A stretch of 64,000 bases of DNA from Tritrichomonas musculus. Its lineage: Eukaryota > Parabasalia > Tritrichomonadida > Tritrichomonadidae. The notes under the pieces were generated by a model. It saw only the letters and a program-made list of their open reading frames with translations, searched no databases and was not told the origin of the DNA. A program made the translations under genes and the position numbers. The stretch spans positions 1,488,001 to 1,552,000 of the forward strand of contig JAPFFF010000005.1 in NCBI GenBank assembly GCA_039105265.1, in the 5' to 3' direction. Below are positions 22,268-32,477 of this stretch, in pieces. Numbering within the stretch: the first letter of the stretch is position 1; every line of letters begins with the position of its first letter.

Positions 22268-23209
22268 AATCTAGTTATTTTATTTTATTTATTTATTTTG
22301 TGAACTAGATCTATATAAAATTAAAATCAAACGATCATTTTTCACTCAGTTTTTTTTTATAATTTATAATTTTTTTTGATTGATTCTAATAAAGAAATGT
22401 TAAAAAAAAATATTTGATGATTTTTTCTAGCAATTCACTGATATATCTTTATTTGATTTATCAAATTGAAATTTGGAAAATTCACCAGAGAAGCTTTGAG
22501 TTTTTTTAAACAATGCTAACCAATATGGCATGCTGGTTACATTGCTTTTAGCTTCATATGCATGAAAATAAAAATATTGAATTTAAAATTTTGCAATCAG
22601 ACTGAATTTCTAATAATCCTTATGTAAGTGCTAAATAAAAAGGATGAAAGCCATGATTCATGAGCGAAATCGGTAGAGTTTCACTGCTTATTCAGGAAAT
22701 ATTAAAAAAGCTTTATGACCAAATATTCATTGAAATATAAATATAAATAATTTTTTATCGGTAATCTTATTAAAAACAATTGATTCTTGTTTATTATATT
22801 GCTTTAAAAATAACTAACTTTTTTTGAATTTTTTATCCAAGATATTTACTAGTTGATCAATATGACAGCACTCTTAACGAATTGAAAATTGTATATACAA
22901 AGATAAAACTTTTTGTATGGAATTTGCCAATATAAATTTTTTAAAATGAAAATTGAATATTAAATAATCGTTTTTTTTTTATTATTATTCAATTATGTTA
23001 TAAAAAAATTTATTTTGTATTCAATTTTTTTATGCAACCGATCTGATAGAATAGTAAAAAAACAGTTTTACTCCATATTTGACTTTCTATAACAATTTTT
23101 TTGCAAATGATTCATTATACATTTTTAAATTTTTGAGTATAATTGAAATTTATAAATATAGCATTCAAAATTATGATGTCCAAATATTTTATTCAGAAAA
23201 AAAAATCGA
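22268..23209. other. A/T-rich intergenic region
   Basis: About 940 bp with T-runs and no supported gene. A short region near 22640-22700 has more balanced composition (ATGATTCATGAGCGAAATCG), but I could not fit it to a tRNA, snRNA or snoRNA. Confidence 0.4.
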
Positions 23210-23821
23210 ATGAATTTATCAAGTTGCTCTTGTATTTGTGGAAATGTTCAAATTAGAGGTCAACTTACTCTTAATGATATTGAAAAAGATTGTTTCCAGT
23301 TCCTCAAAACTGTCTTCTCAATTCATTCTCAATCAATCGATGTTCAAAGTTTCAAAAGAATAAAGAAAAGCTTACTTAGCAAAACATGTATAGAGGTGAA
23401 ATGTTTGCAATGTGGAACAACATTTCGCATTTTTTCAAGTGAAGGTAAAACTTATATTGAAAAAACACAACAATCTATTTTTTCGAACAGACAACTTCAT
23501 GAGCAATGTTCTGATGAATATCAATTCAAAAAATTGGATAAAAGTAATAACAGCTTTGTAATCCATTTTTCTAATTTAAGTGATCAATCCATATTAAGCG
23601 ATAAACAAAATACCCAATTTAAACAAATAAATTCTCACTTATCTTCTCAACTTGATTCTTTGACTCAACATATGGAAGAATTTTCAATTGATCAAAAGAT
23701 AAACAAAAACTTATTGGGCAATAAATACAATGATGATGATATAGATTTTGAGATCATGTTTTCAAATAAATATGATCCTTTTATTGGTTCATGTGAACTT
23801 ATTTCATCGGATTATTTTTAG
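23210..23821 (+). CDS. Small protein with two Cys clusters, function unknown
   Basis: A 203-residue protein ending in TAG. Two Cys clusters, CSCICG (residues 6-11) and CxxxxCLQCG (about 60-69), are spaced about 50 residues apart and could form one zinc site. The segment between them is helical and the C-terminal 100 residues are polar, rich in Ser, Gln and Asp. Similar CxCG/CxxCG pairs occur in several unrelated zinc folds, so I assign no family. The start is the first ATG after an A-rich leader. Confidence 0.65.
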   Translation: MNLSSCSCICGNVQIRGQLTLNDIEKDCFQFLKTVFSIHSQSIDVQSFKRIKKSLLSKTCIEVKCLQCGTTFRIFSSEGKTYIEKTQQSIFSNRQLHEQCSDEYQFKKLDKSNNSFVIHFSNLSDQSILSDKQNTQFKQINSHLSSQLDSLTQHMEEFSIDQKINKNLLGNKYNDDDIDFEIMFSNKYDPFIGSCELISSDYF

Positions 23822-23984
23822 TTTTATTATTTTTAGTTTTATTATTGTATTATTTATAAACATTCAATGATAAAGTATTGCTATTTGTTTATAAATCTAT
23901 ATTATCCTCTAAGATTCCTAATAAATTCATATTTATATAGGGAAAAAAATTCAATGAAACTATAAAATAAAAATTCATATTATC

Positions 23985-25117
23985 ATTTTTAATAGTGAAG
24001 GTTTTAACAATACTATTTCCATTTAATAGAGGACAGTTTATCTTTTCGTCAAGAATTTCCCATTTCTTTTGGTCATTTGATCCTTCGATTACCCAACTTT
24101 TTGGATGACAACTATTAGGATTCTTATTGTATAGTCAGTTGGAATTACTCTATTTCCCATGAAATCGAAACAAATCCAACTGTTTTTCTCTCTTCCCGAA
24201 AAAAAGCGCCTTCCAAGGTCATCATATAGAATAACATTTTTTGACTGATTTCGAGCATTAGTATCCAGCACTGAAGAGGAGAAAACATTGAGATCATTAC
24301 TTATTTTGGCATCTGGGCGAGTTTGAAGGTAGTAAATTATACCTTTGAAAATAGAATATTCTTTTGTATCTCTTAAATGGAATTGAAAAGTCTTTTCTAC
24401 CATTATTTTGGATTCTCGATAGAAGTGCTAACCATGCAACTCTACTCAGATCTGTTTGATCAAGTATCGAAACAAATTCTTGCATTAATTCAGAAGATAC
24501 ATTTGCAAAGAAAACATTTTCATATAAAAAAGAATAATTTGGATCACAAACATAAAGACATTTAATGAAACTCATTAATTGATCTTCCGAGTCTAATTTA
24601 AGATGTTCATTATTGATAATACTATCGATAATTTCAATTGGCAGTTTTTTGAATTCCTGAAATTTATTTTCACATATTTCGAAGAAATGTGCTGAAGCGA
24701 AATCAATTTCTTTTATAATATTTTTTTTTGAAATATTTCTGACATACTAATTGCTTATGAATTAATCTAAGAACATTATCATTAGTGATTTCAATGTTTG
24801 GATCTAAATCATTAAACTTAATTGTTTCATTTCCAAGAAATTCGAACACTTCGAATACGAATGGGAGTTCACTTTCTGGAAACTCAATTTTTTCAAATTT
24901 TATTAAATTAAGAATCTTAGAAAAATCACTTTTTTGAATTGTATCAATCATAAATTTATCAATTGTAGGATCAATTGATATTTGGAGAAAAAAGATCTTA
25001 TACAAGATTGCTCGTTTTGAATTCTTTTCCATTTACAATAAAAGCAAAATCATCACCATAATTTTGAAGAGGGACATTTTTAATACTTGATGTTTTTAGT
25101 TTGATTGTTTCAATCAT
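23985..25117 (-). pseudogene. Decayed BTB plus F5/8 type C-like gene
   Basis: This is a broken paralogue of the intact gene at 46509-47804. From the ATG at 25117 it reads NVPLQNYGDDFAFIVNGKEF, matching LPIQDYQQDFVFIVNNMQFY of the intact copy, and then shifts frame. The helical middle continues in 24703-25030 and 24297-24575. The C-terminal discoidin-like part (24000-24260) keeps SWICFDFMGNRVIPTDYTI and WVIEGSNDQKKWEILDEKIN. About four frame breaks separate the parts. As a host gene family member it shows recent copy loss. Confidence 0.8.
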
Positions 25118-26331
25118 AATTTTATTTTGTCGATTTAGGAAAATTTTCAAAAATTTCCTCATTCAAAATTTTTACTCTTCTATTCAAATTTATTTTTGAA
25201 AAATAAAGAGGAGGTCAACTAATTGAATGGCCAATTTTTTCTCATTGTTTGCATTTTTTTGCGTTTTGTAATTAATAAATTCAAAATTTTATTTTATTTA
25301 TAAATAATATAATAATAATTATATATAAATATTACTTTTATGATTGGATTAAGGACAATCGATGAAAATTGGAGATTCTCAATTTCAAACAATTCAAGAT
25401 AGATCAAATGGTGATTTAAAAGTATTTGCTAATATGATAAGAATAAACCAGCTGAGATTCAATATTTTTACAAAATGGCTGAGACGTAATCAGTTTTTTG
25501 AAACTTTTACTGATGCTTTTAAATCAAACATTGTCCCAAATTCAACACACCAAATCATTCGAAAACAATATATTAGATACATATGCGTATAATAAATCTA
25601 TTTATTCGACTAAATTTCATATTCCAACTACCAATTATTTATTAGAGTCATGATAAATTACACTCGATCATTAGTTTTATACATTCTCCCAAACAAATAT
25701 ATGAATTGATTTAAAATACCGTATGAGTAATTATTTTTTAAATCTATATCCATGATTAAATATGTAAGAATATTTAAAAAATATTCATATCCCATCAAGA
25801 AAAATTTGTAAAACTAAAAAACTTAAATTTGAAAAGAAAAAATTGAGAGAAAAAAATATTTGAATACGCATTCAAATTAGATTAATTTTGAATAAAACAT
25901 TTTTATCTCAATAATATAAATAAATAATAGAGATATTTTAGATAGAAAAACTATTATATATTATATTAAATATTATATGTACTTATGAAAAATCCAAACC
26001 AATTATACTATGAGTTTTTGTGTTAAAAATAAGTTGACCCTCCTCTAAAAATAATAATTTTATTTGCATTTAATAAAAACAATTATAATGCTTTTTTAAA
26101 ATAAAATCGGAAAAAATAGTTTTTTCTTTTTTGAGCACAATTCAAGATATTATAAGAAATAATATCCTAAATAAATATTCAGAATAAATACGGGTGTAAA
26201 GTGACAATTTAAAAAAATACAAAATGTCATTTTAAACCAATAATATTTAAATGGGGATTGTTGCTCAAATGGCGGTAAAGATAATGGTTAAGGACAATTT
26301 ACCAAAAATGATATGATTTCATTTTCATTAA
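25118..26331. other. Intergenic region upstream of histone H2A
   Basis: A/T-rich DNA. A 76-codon frame at 25362-25592 has no known domain and is only weakly supported as a gene. Near the histone start are AAATGGCGGTAAA (about 26268-26280) and the initiator at 26319-26330. Confidence 0.4.
26319..26330 (+). promoter_or_regulatory. Trichomonad initiator (Inr) of histone H2A
   Basis: TCATTTTCATTA lies one base before the H2A ATG. It matches the parabasalid initiator consensus TCAYWYTCATTA at every position, and in this group transcription starts at its first A. It is the best single clue to the lineage and fixes the H2A start. Confidence 0.85.
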
Positions 26332-26736
26332 ATGCCAGCCAAAAAAGGAGTAAAGAAAACAGCCTCAAAAACAGCCGTTGATGGAGAACGCCAACATCCA
26401 AAGACCAGATCTTCTCGTGCAGGACTTCAATTCCCAGTCGGACGTCTTCACCGTTTCCTTCGTGAAGGACGTTATGGAGAGCGTGTTGGTGCCGGTGCAC
26501 CAGTTTTCATGGCAGCAGTCCTTGAATATCTTACCGTCGAAGTTCTCGAACTTGCAGGAAACGCAGCTCGTGATAACAAGAAAACTCGTATCTCACCACG
26601 TCACATCATGCTTGCAATCAGAAACGATGAAGAATTAAATCAACTTCTTTCCCACATTACTATCGCATCTGCAGGTGTTGTTCCACATATCCACAAGGTT
26701 CTCCTTGGCCCAACAAAGAAGGGCAAGGAAGAGTAA
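26332..26736 (+). CDS. H2A: Histone H2A
   Basis: A 134-residue core histone. The Lys-rich tail ([12 protein letters not shown]) is followed by the H2A signature [17 protein letters not shown], the histone fold with [19 protein letters not shown], the [18 protein letters not shown] segment and the docking sequence [13 protein letters not shown]. The C terminus is GKEE and lacks the SQ(E/D) motif of H2A.X; nothing marks it as H2A.Z. Codon use is richer in C at third positions than in its neighbours, as expected for a highly expressed gene. No divergent H2B partner is present in the window. Confidence 0.97.
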   Translation: MPAKKGVKKTASKTAVDGERQHPKTRSSRAGLQFPVGRLHRFLREGRYGERVGAGAPVFMAAVLEYLTVEVLELAGNAARDNKKTRISPRHIMLAIRNDEELNQLLSHITIASAGVVPHIHKVLLGPTKKGKEE

Positions 26737-26869
26737 GACTGATTACTTACTGAATTATTAATATCTCTAGTTATTTATTGTATATTTATTAAAAGAAAAC
26801 AGATTCTTAATTATATATTGTTTTTTATAACAATGAATGTAAAATAGTTGCTTTTTGCCAGAAGTTTTT

Positions 26870-28105
26870 GTACAATTTCCAATTGGAGGGGGATCAATTG
26901 ATATATTATGAAAATCTATATCATCAGGTAAAAAACAGGTATAATCATCACTATATTTTGGTTGGCCAAAACAAATTCCATTTTTTTGATAAATGTAATT
27001 TATTCCTATAATAGATAATATCAATTATTATAAATACACCAAAATAAATGATATATTGAAAATAACATCGCATATTTATTAGGATTTAACATGATAAATG
27101 ATAGGAGCTTCGTAATAATAAAAAGGTATTTGATGAATAGTCTGAAAGCTCATTTTAGAGAAACTATCAGTCAAACATTCAAGTGAATTATCGACTGGTT
27201 CATCGAAATTTTGTATTACGAAGTTCCCACTTTTAGATGATTTATAAACATCTTTCATTTTGATGAGCGTTTTCAAGCACCCATCATTGCAATTAGTAGA
27301 AACATTAATACCCAGAAAGTTTATATTCAAATTAGCCATTTTCCTTACTTTTTTAAAGAGTTTCATTTGATCAGATTCTTTTGAATTTTTATCACTCACC
27401 CAAACAATTAATTTCCAACTTTGTTCTCTCCATGAAACATCATTCAAAGCCATTTTGAAAGCAGAAACCCAATTTTCTTCATTTTCATTTTCACATCCAA
27501 ATGGTATAATTTTCTGGAGCTCTGTAATTAAAGGATAGGCTAATGGCGGTATTTCCAAATATGTTTTAACTTTTGTTTTTGAATAATATAAGACCAAAGA
27601 ACTTTTTTCTGTAATAAATAGCGTTTGACCTTTATCGTCGATACCATAGGTCAATTTTAATCCTCTTGGATTTACAATAAATTTATTTCCTTCAGAATTT
27701 GTATCACCATGATAATCATTATATTTGAATTTTCTACGTGATGGATCTTCCAAAAAACTTTCTGCAATTTCACTTACATTATTTCTAGCATATGATAGTC
27801 TTCTTAATAATTGGCTTAATTTTGGCTTGATTGTTGGGGAACTTTCATTATTCATAGGAGAAATGTCAATTACTGAATTTTTATTTAATGGATATAGAAC
27901 AGTGTGATGTATTGAAAGCTGATCTTCTCTCAATTTTTCTAAATCTTCAAAATAAAGTTGTTCTTGCTCCAGTTCTTCCTTTCGAAGGTTTTCATCAACA
28001 AAAGGCTCATATTGAGGCTCTTCTTCGTCTTGATTTCGATATATTACGGCTCCAGAGTATAAGCTTGGCTGACCAAAATTATCTAATATATATAATCATG
28101 AATTT
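26870..28105 (-). pseudogene. Broken gene with a VWA-like domain
   Basis: An open frame from 28105 to 27079 lacks any ATG near its beginning: the segment starting at LDNFGQPSLYSGAVIYR follows an in-frame stop. It then runs through an acidic helix and a polar region to a VWA-like fold. That fold has NWVSAFKMALNDVSWREQ and WKLIVWVSDKNSKES followed by INFLGINVSTNCNDGCLK. This pattern (helix, WR, hydrophobic strand with SD/TD, then a second strand) is the one seen in VWA domains of protist regulatory proteins. The MIDAS residues are not convincing. Short related text (GICFGQPKYSDDYTCFLPD) recurs downstream at 26870-26970, suggesting a duplicated module. It is probably a pseudogene linked to the PARP-like piece upstream. 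Confidence 0.5.
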
Positions 28106-28350
28106 TCTTCACTCGTTAGATTACTTTGTTATATATTGGCTGCATTGAAGATGTTGAGTCAATGATAAAAAAATTACATCAACTGGCTTGTTATTGTTCT
28201 GTTTGAGTTGCTCCATGCCCATCTCCATTATTCTCTTCTTCTGCTAATGCTTCTTCGTCACCTGCGTGATTGTAATCACTATGTTTTATCTCTTGCCTTG
28301 TGGAACTAGATGTACATGCTATATTTGATTTCATATTTCGTTGAATTATT

Positions 28351-28960
28351 TTAAAAATCATAAAGATGAGGAAAAATTAAAAACTTTTTTCCAATCAATG
28401 GTTCATCATAAGAAAATGAATTAAAAGGCGGATTATTCCCATCTGATATGAAAATGCAATCCTTTGTCATTGATATTATTATATTGTCAAGTGAAATATC
28501 ATCATATTTATAAATTCCATCATCTGATCTTGCCAACAAAAAAGTTCCTTCATGCAAATAATGGAATAACTCTTTTAGGATCATAGATACAATATTCAGT
28601 TCCAGTTTGGAGGGCTTGTACAAGGCAACGGGTTGAATGAAAATTAAGTCCATTACTTTGCAATAATTCGCCTGTTAAATAGCGCTGCTTTTGAAGAGTT
28701 TCATACACTCCACCTATTTTTAGAGTTGAAACAACAACACTAGCGCCTTCATCAGGATTTTTTTGGCGAACTTTACTTATACAATTAGAGTAGCATGTTC
28801 CAAGATAAATACCTTCGCCAAGCATTTGCCTTTGAAATTCTGTGTATTCAGGACGATTTCTTCCAACCTTAATTTTTCCTTGCTGAAGAATAGACACTGC
28901 TGCCGCAGTTTTAGTAATATGAATCAAAATTGTGTGATGAAGATTGGAAAAGGGCTTCAT
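28351..28960 (-). pseudogene. PARP/ADP-ribosyltransferase-like remnant
   Basis: A 136-codon frame (28550-28960) reads HITKTAAAVSILQQGKIKVG, then MLGEGIYLGTCYSNC, VVVSTLKIGGVYET and EYCIYDPKRVIPLF. The order H-x-T, G-x-GIYLG, EYCIYDP is that of the PARP-like (Gig2-type) ADP-ribosyltransferase fold, in which the His and the late acidic segment bind NAD. The reading continues in another frame to 28351 (EGTFLLARSDDGIYKYDD). It precedes the VWA-like remnant on the same strand, so one broken multidomain gene is possible. Alternatively these are two degraded neighbours. Confidence 0.5.
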
Positions 28961-29349
28961 TTGATGAAAAATATCATAAATAATCGTTAATGGTGAATTT
29001 TTGGAGAAGTTTTTTTATTCCACTCTCAGGTGGAATATATAAAGTCTAATTCAAAAAGCTTGGGACGGAATTCAATATTTTTCAGAGAGGTTCTGAAAAT
29101 CATTCATTTAGATTGGGACAAATATTAGAATGGAATAAATAACTCAATAAAACCCTCTAAATATGCTAGACAATGAAACAATAAAGATTAATTTGGCGAA
29201 ATAAACTTGCAAAAACTTAAAATGAGTAAAAAATTATAAAATGTAATCATTATCTCAAGACTTGACTCTTCATCAGTAGGAAGAACCAGCTGTATCATCA
29301 TCTGTAGCATGATAATACTCAAGATAATAATAATAATAATAAAAGGCGA
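28961..29349. other. Spacer with short simple repeats
   Basis: No gene is supported. A run of AAT triplets lies at about 29325-29341. Downstream the sequence turns into a decayed coding region. Confidence 0.35.
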
Positions 29350-30428
29350 AGGATCATCATCATCAGCAGCAGGAGATGAACCAGTCGTAGAAGCTAAATG
29401 GTTAGTTTCTGAACAATTGATCGAAAGAGGAGCAGCCAAAACATGCAGAGTGCCAAGTGATGCCAAAATTGGTGCATGAATCAGAGTCACAGGTAATGAA
29501 CAATCATTTAATGGAACTCAATCTTCTGAAGGAATAGTTTCAGCTGATTGACATGTTGAATCATCAGAAGAAGAACGACTGGATGCTCATTCATCAGAAG
29601 GACCAGCTACTGATCTCAACTTGCGCCTTAATCTTCACTAAACTTCTGTGCAACATGCTGCGTCTCTAACACATCAGATTCAACAAAAAAAATGATAAAT
29701 GCAACGAAAATTCACGTCGCATCGGCTGCTATGATGACGAATCAACAAGATGTGCTGCATGCTGCAATTGTTATGAACTTGATAAAAATAACGATTGCGC
29801 CGTAAGTAGTTGCTTATCTTAGAAATGGCCGTTTCGAATTTTCTGAAAATGATGTTCGCATTGCAGTCCAAAAAGAAATGCAATCAGCGGTTGTACATCT
29901 TGCTATATAAAAAAGCACACTTATTTGGGATGGCTACCTAGATAATATGGACTTCAAAGCAAATACAATTGATGGTGTTTGTGCTTGTGATGATGAATTC
30001 GATGTAGTCAATGGACAATGCCTTCCACCATTACCTGCAATTGCATGACCTGATGAAAACCTTAAGGAAAAATTTGAAGATTCATTTAGTATTGATTCAG
30101 AATATATAACTGAAGATACACTTTATTCAATGCATTGAATGAAACTTTACTCCTTGAAAAATGCTTTGAACTGAACTTGCTAATAATTTTCAATAATGTT
30201 GAATGTTCTCCTGATATTGATGAACCCAAAAAAAATGTGCTGATATGTTTGCTTCTCATAAACAAATAGAGAAATCAAAGAGCAAAAAAATTAAGCGTTA
30301 TTGCTGGTATTGCTATTGCATGCATTGTTGCAGTGGCTGCAATCGTTTTCCTTCTTGTTTACTGCCTCGCCATAAAGATGAATCAATCAACAACATCAAC
30401 ACTAGTAGATTCTTCAATTGCTATTTAA
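29350..30428 (+). pseudogene. Remnant of a Cys-rich membrane-anchored surface protein
   Basis: Broken plus-strand frames keep a Ser/Glu-rich stretch (29350-29640), a Cys-rich piece (NENSRRIGCYDDESTRCAAC, 29690-29820) and a second Cys piece (DGVCACDDEFDVVNGQCLPP, 29970-30040). A final open segment is a clear transmembrane helix (LSVIAGIAIACIVAVAAIVF, from 30291) followed by a short polar tail ending at a TAA at 30426-30428. That is the layout of trichomonad type I surface proteins. Several stops and frame changes interrupt it, so it is a pseudogene; the extracellular family is not identifiable. Confidence 0.6.
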
Positions 30429-30499
30429 GAAATTCAACAATATCTCTCAATTCACAACAAACATTTTTTATTTTTATTTTTCAAAAAATACTGTGCTAA

Positions 30500-30800
30500 T
30501 ATATAAAACTATTTTTTTTTAAGATTAGTAACGAAAATAGCATTAACAAATTATTTTACTATTAACTTACATCATATTTGGAGCATAATGAGTATATTTT
30601 TATCTATGTGTTATGAAATATACTTCATAATCCTCAATATTTTAAAAGGCTTATCATACAATTTAAAACAACATATATCTTAAAAAAACGATTTGTTTTA
30701 ATATTCCTAATTATTAAACAATGAATTTGATTCTTTGAATTGATAATTCGAATTATTAAATTTAAGTTGTTACAAAAAATACATCATTTAATAACGTATT
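30500..30800 (-). repeat. Dispersed repeat, copy 1 (inverse of 55430-55735)
   Basis: Read on the minus strand, this stretch aligns by eye with 55430-55735 over about 270 bases with scattered differences. Shared blocks include AATAATTCGAATTATCAA, AAGCCTTTTAAAATATTGAG, CATAGATAAAAATATA and AATGCTATTTT in the same order. No coding frame is conserved, so it is probably an old non-autonomous mobile element. Confidence 0.65.
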
Positions 30801-30925
30801 CGAATTCAATTCTTTTCAAAAAGTGGATCAAAATGACGAATCTTAAAATAGTGTCAATTAAAAATAATAATAATAATAAAAAAGGGAATACTTATCGCCC
30901 CCAATACATTTTGACCCCGGAGGTT

Positions 30926-31040
30926 AAGGTCAATATTGACCTTGTATTCGTACATCAGAAAAAAAGTTCGAAACTTTTTTGCACTTTTGCAAAAAATACC
31001 ATGAGTAGCTACTCATGCTTTTTTCACTTTTTTCTGATTT
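30926..31040. repeat. Cluster of nested palindromes
   Basis: Three separate inverted repeats lie within 115 bases: the perfect 18-bp palindrome AAGGTCAATATTGACCTT (30926-30943); AAAAAGTT-CGA-AACTTTTT (about 30961-30979); and the perfect 16-bp ATGAGTAGCTACTCAT (31001-31016). The last two are enclosed by a longer pair, ATCAGAAAAAAAGT and ACTTTTTTCTGAT. It may be a miniature foldback element or a structured RNA. Confidence 0.55.
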
Positions 31041-31290
31041 AAAGCAAATACTACTTCTATTTGGCTAATGAAAAATTCAATACTTTACCAATCCAACGTT
31101 TATTTGTGCCATTCAATATTTAAACAGAAATAAAACATGATGTATGGAACCGATTTAGCTCGTGATGATGTTTTTTGTTGAACATCCATTGGAAAGTTTA
31201 GATTGGAATTTAACAATTTGTTTCAATAATAACAAAACAGATATAAGTCTTTGAACCTTTATTAAATGCTATTTTATAATGAATGAAAAA

Positions 31291-31506
31291 TCATTTTGAA
31301 AGTAATCGTTTAATCTCAGGATTTGAAGAATACTCGATTGGCTTCTTCTTTTGGCTATCTTCAATATTAATGTTAATCTCTTTCTTTTGAATCAAAAGTT
31401 TTATTATTTCAAGATTCTTTATTTTATTGCTCATTTTAACTGCAAGATGCAATGCGGCTTGTTGTTCAATATGACCAATATTAAAAGATATGATTTTGAA
31501 TTTCAT
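31291..31506 (-). pseudogene. Ankyrin-repeat gene fragment
   Basis: A 71-codon piece reads ALHLAVKMSNKIKNLEIIKL and then LLIQKKEININIEDSQKKKP, which is one ankyrin repeat plus the C-terminal half repeat with a normal stop. Nothing recognisable precedes it, so it is the isolated 3' end of an ankyrin gene. Confidence 0.55.
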
Positions 31507-31858
31507 TAAAAGATATGATTTTGAATGGAATTAAAATTTTTTATGAATTTTTGAATAATTTGAGACTCGTCTTTTCAATTTTATTTCAAAATTGAGAGTG
31601 ACTCTCAAATCTCATCAAAACGCTAATATTAAACATATATAAAACTTTTTGATAACTTATTTGGTGTTACTGACTTTTTGGTTCCAGTTGAAGTTGACTC
31701 TCCTCTATTCTAAAATAGAAGCTGACTATTTTTTGATAAACAATATATAAAATAATTATTTTTAATTACGGCCCAAAATTATAGTATTAACCCTTAATTA
31801 TTTTTTTGATATAATTTTGTAATGATAAACGATCATTCATCATAGTTTGTTTGCTATA

Positions 31859-32150
31859 ATGCGCATTAAAGAACTTGCTGACAAAATGAAAATGATTCAG
31901 AATGTTCTTCTAGATTTTCTTGAAGATGAATCAAAAGCAGAACTCTTATCTTGACTCAGCAAATAATTAATTAAAAATATGCTCAAACCATTATTACAGT
32001 TAATAAACATAAGTGGAAAATGTCATCAGCGTGCTCAAAATTGAACGAATTTTGAAGCATTTCAATAAAGATATCAAAAATTATTTTTCACATTCTGGAA
32101 TTTCGAATTTTTTTTTGAAAATATGTATTCATCAATTTTTATATATTTTT
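31859..32150 (+). pseudogene. DUF3447/ankyrin gene fragment, 5' end
   Basis: From an ATG the sequence reads MIQNVLLDFLEDESKAELL, then stops. After a frame change it continues with MLKPLLQLINISGKCHQRAQ and ERILKHFNKDIKNYFSHSG. These match the start of the DUF3447 protein at 37919 (MLLNLIENE, LLHLILKISQNHYQ, IKKFFSNSEIFNIF). It is an isolated, decayed 5' end of that family. Confidence 0.55.
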
Positions 32151-32477
32151 AATTGATGAAAAAAACGATAAAAATTAATGAACACATATTTTCAATAATT
32201 ACGAGTGATAAATCTTTTCATCGATACTTTTTTTATGATATTGAATTTTGAAGTGATTCAGAGATGATCTTCTATCTAAAGTATTGATGAAAGCAAATCG
32301 ATAGAAAAGCACAATTTAATAAAACATTACAAAAAAAATTATCTTTTTTTTCTAAGTTTGAAAATGATATTTTCGACAATCATTTGAGAAGCCATGCTAT
32401 CATCAAAAATATTAAAAAAAGTTACAAATCGTCTATTTATTTATATCTATATATCTATAATATAATTCAACAAGTAT
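32151..32477. other. Spacer downstream of beta-amylase
   Basis: A/T-rich DNA with no gene. It holds the 3' untranslated region of the minus-strand beta-amylase gene. Confidence 0.4.

Noticed and set aside
25362-25592. A 76-codon gene upstream of H2A
   Set aside because: It has a fairly normal composition but no domain, no initiator and no homologue that I recognise; kept only as a remark in the intergenic entry.
26332-26736. H2A variant H2A.X or H2A.Z
   Set aside because: The tail ends GKEE without an SQ motif, and the signature and docking segments are those of canonical H2A.
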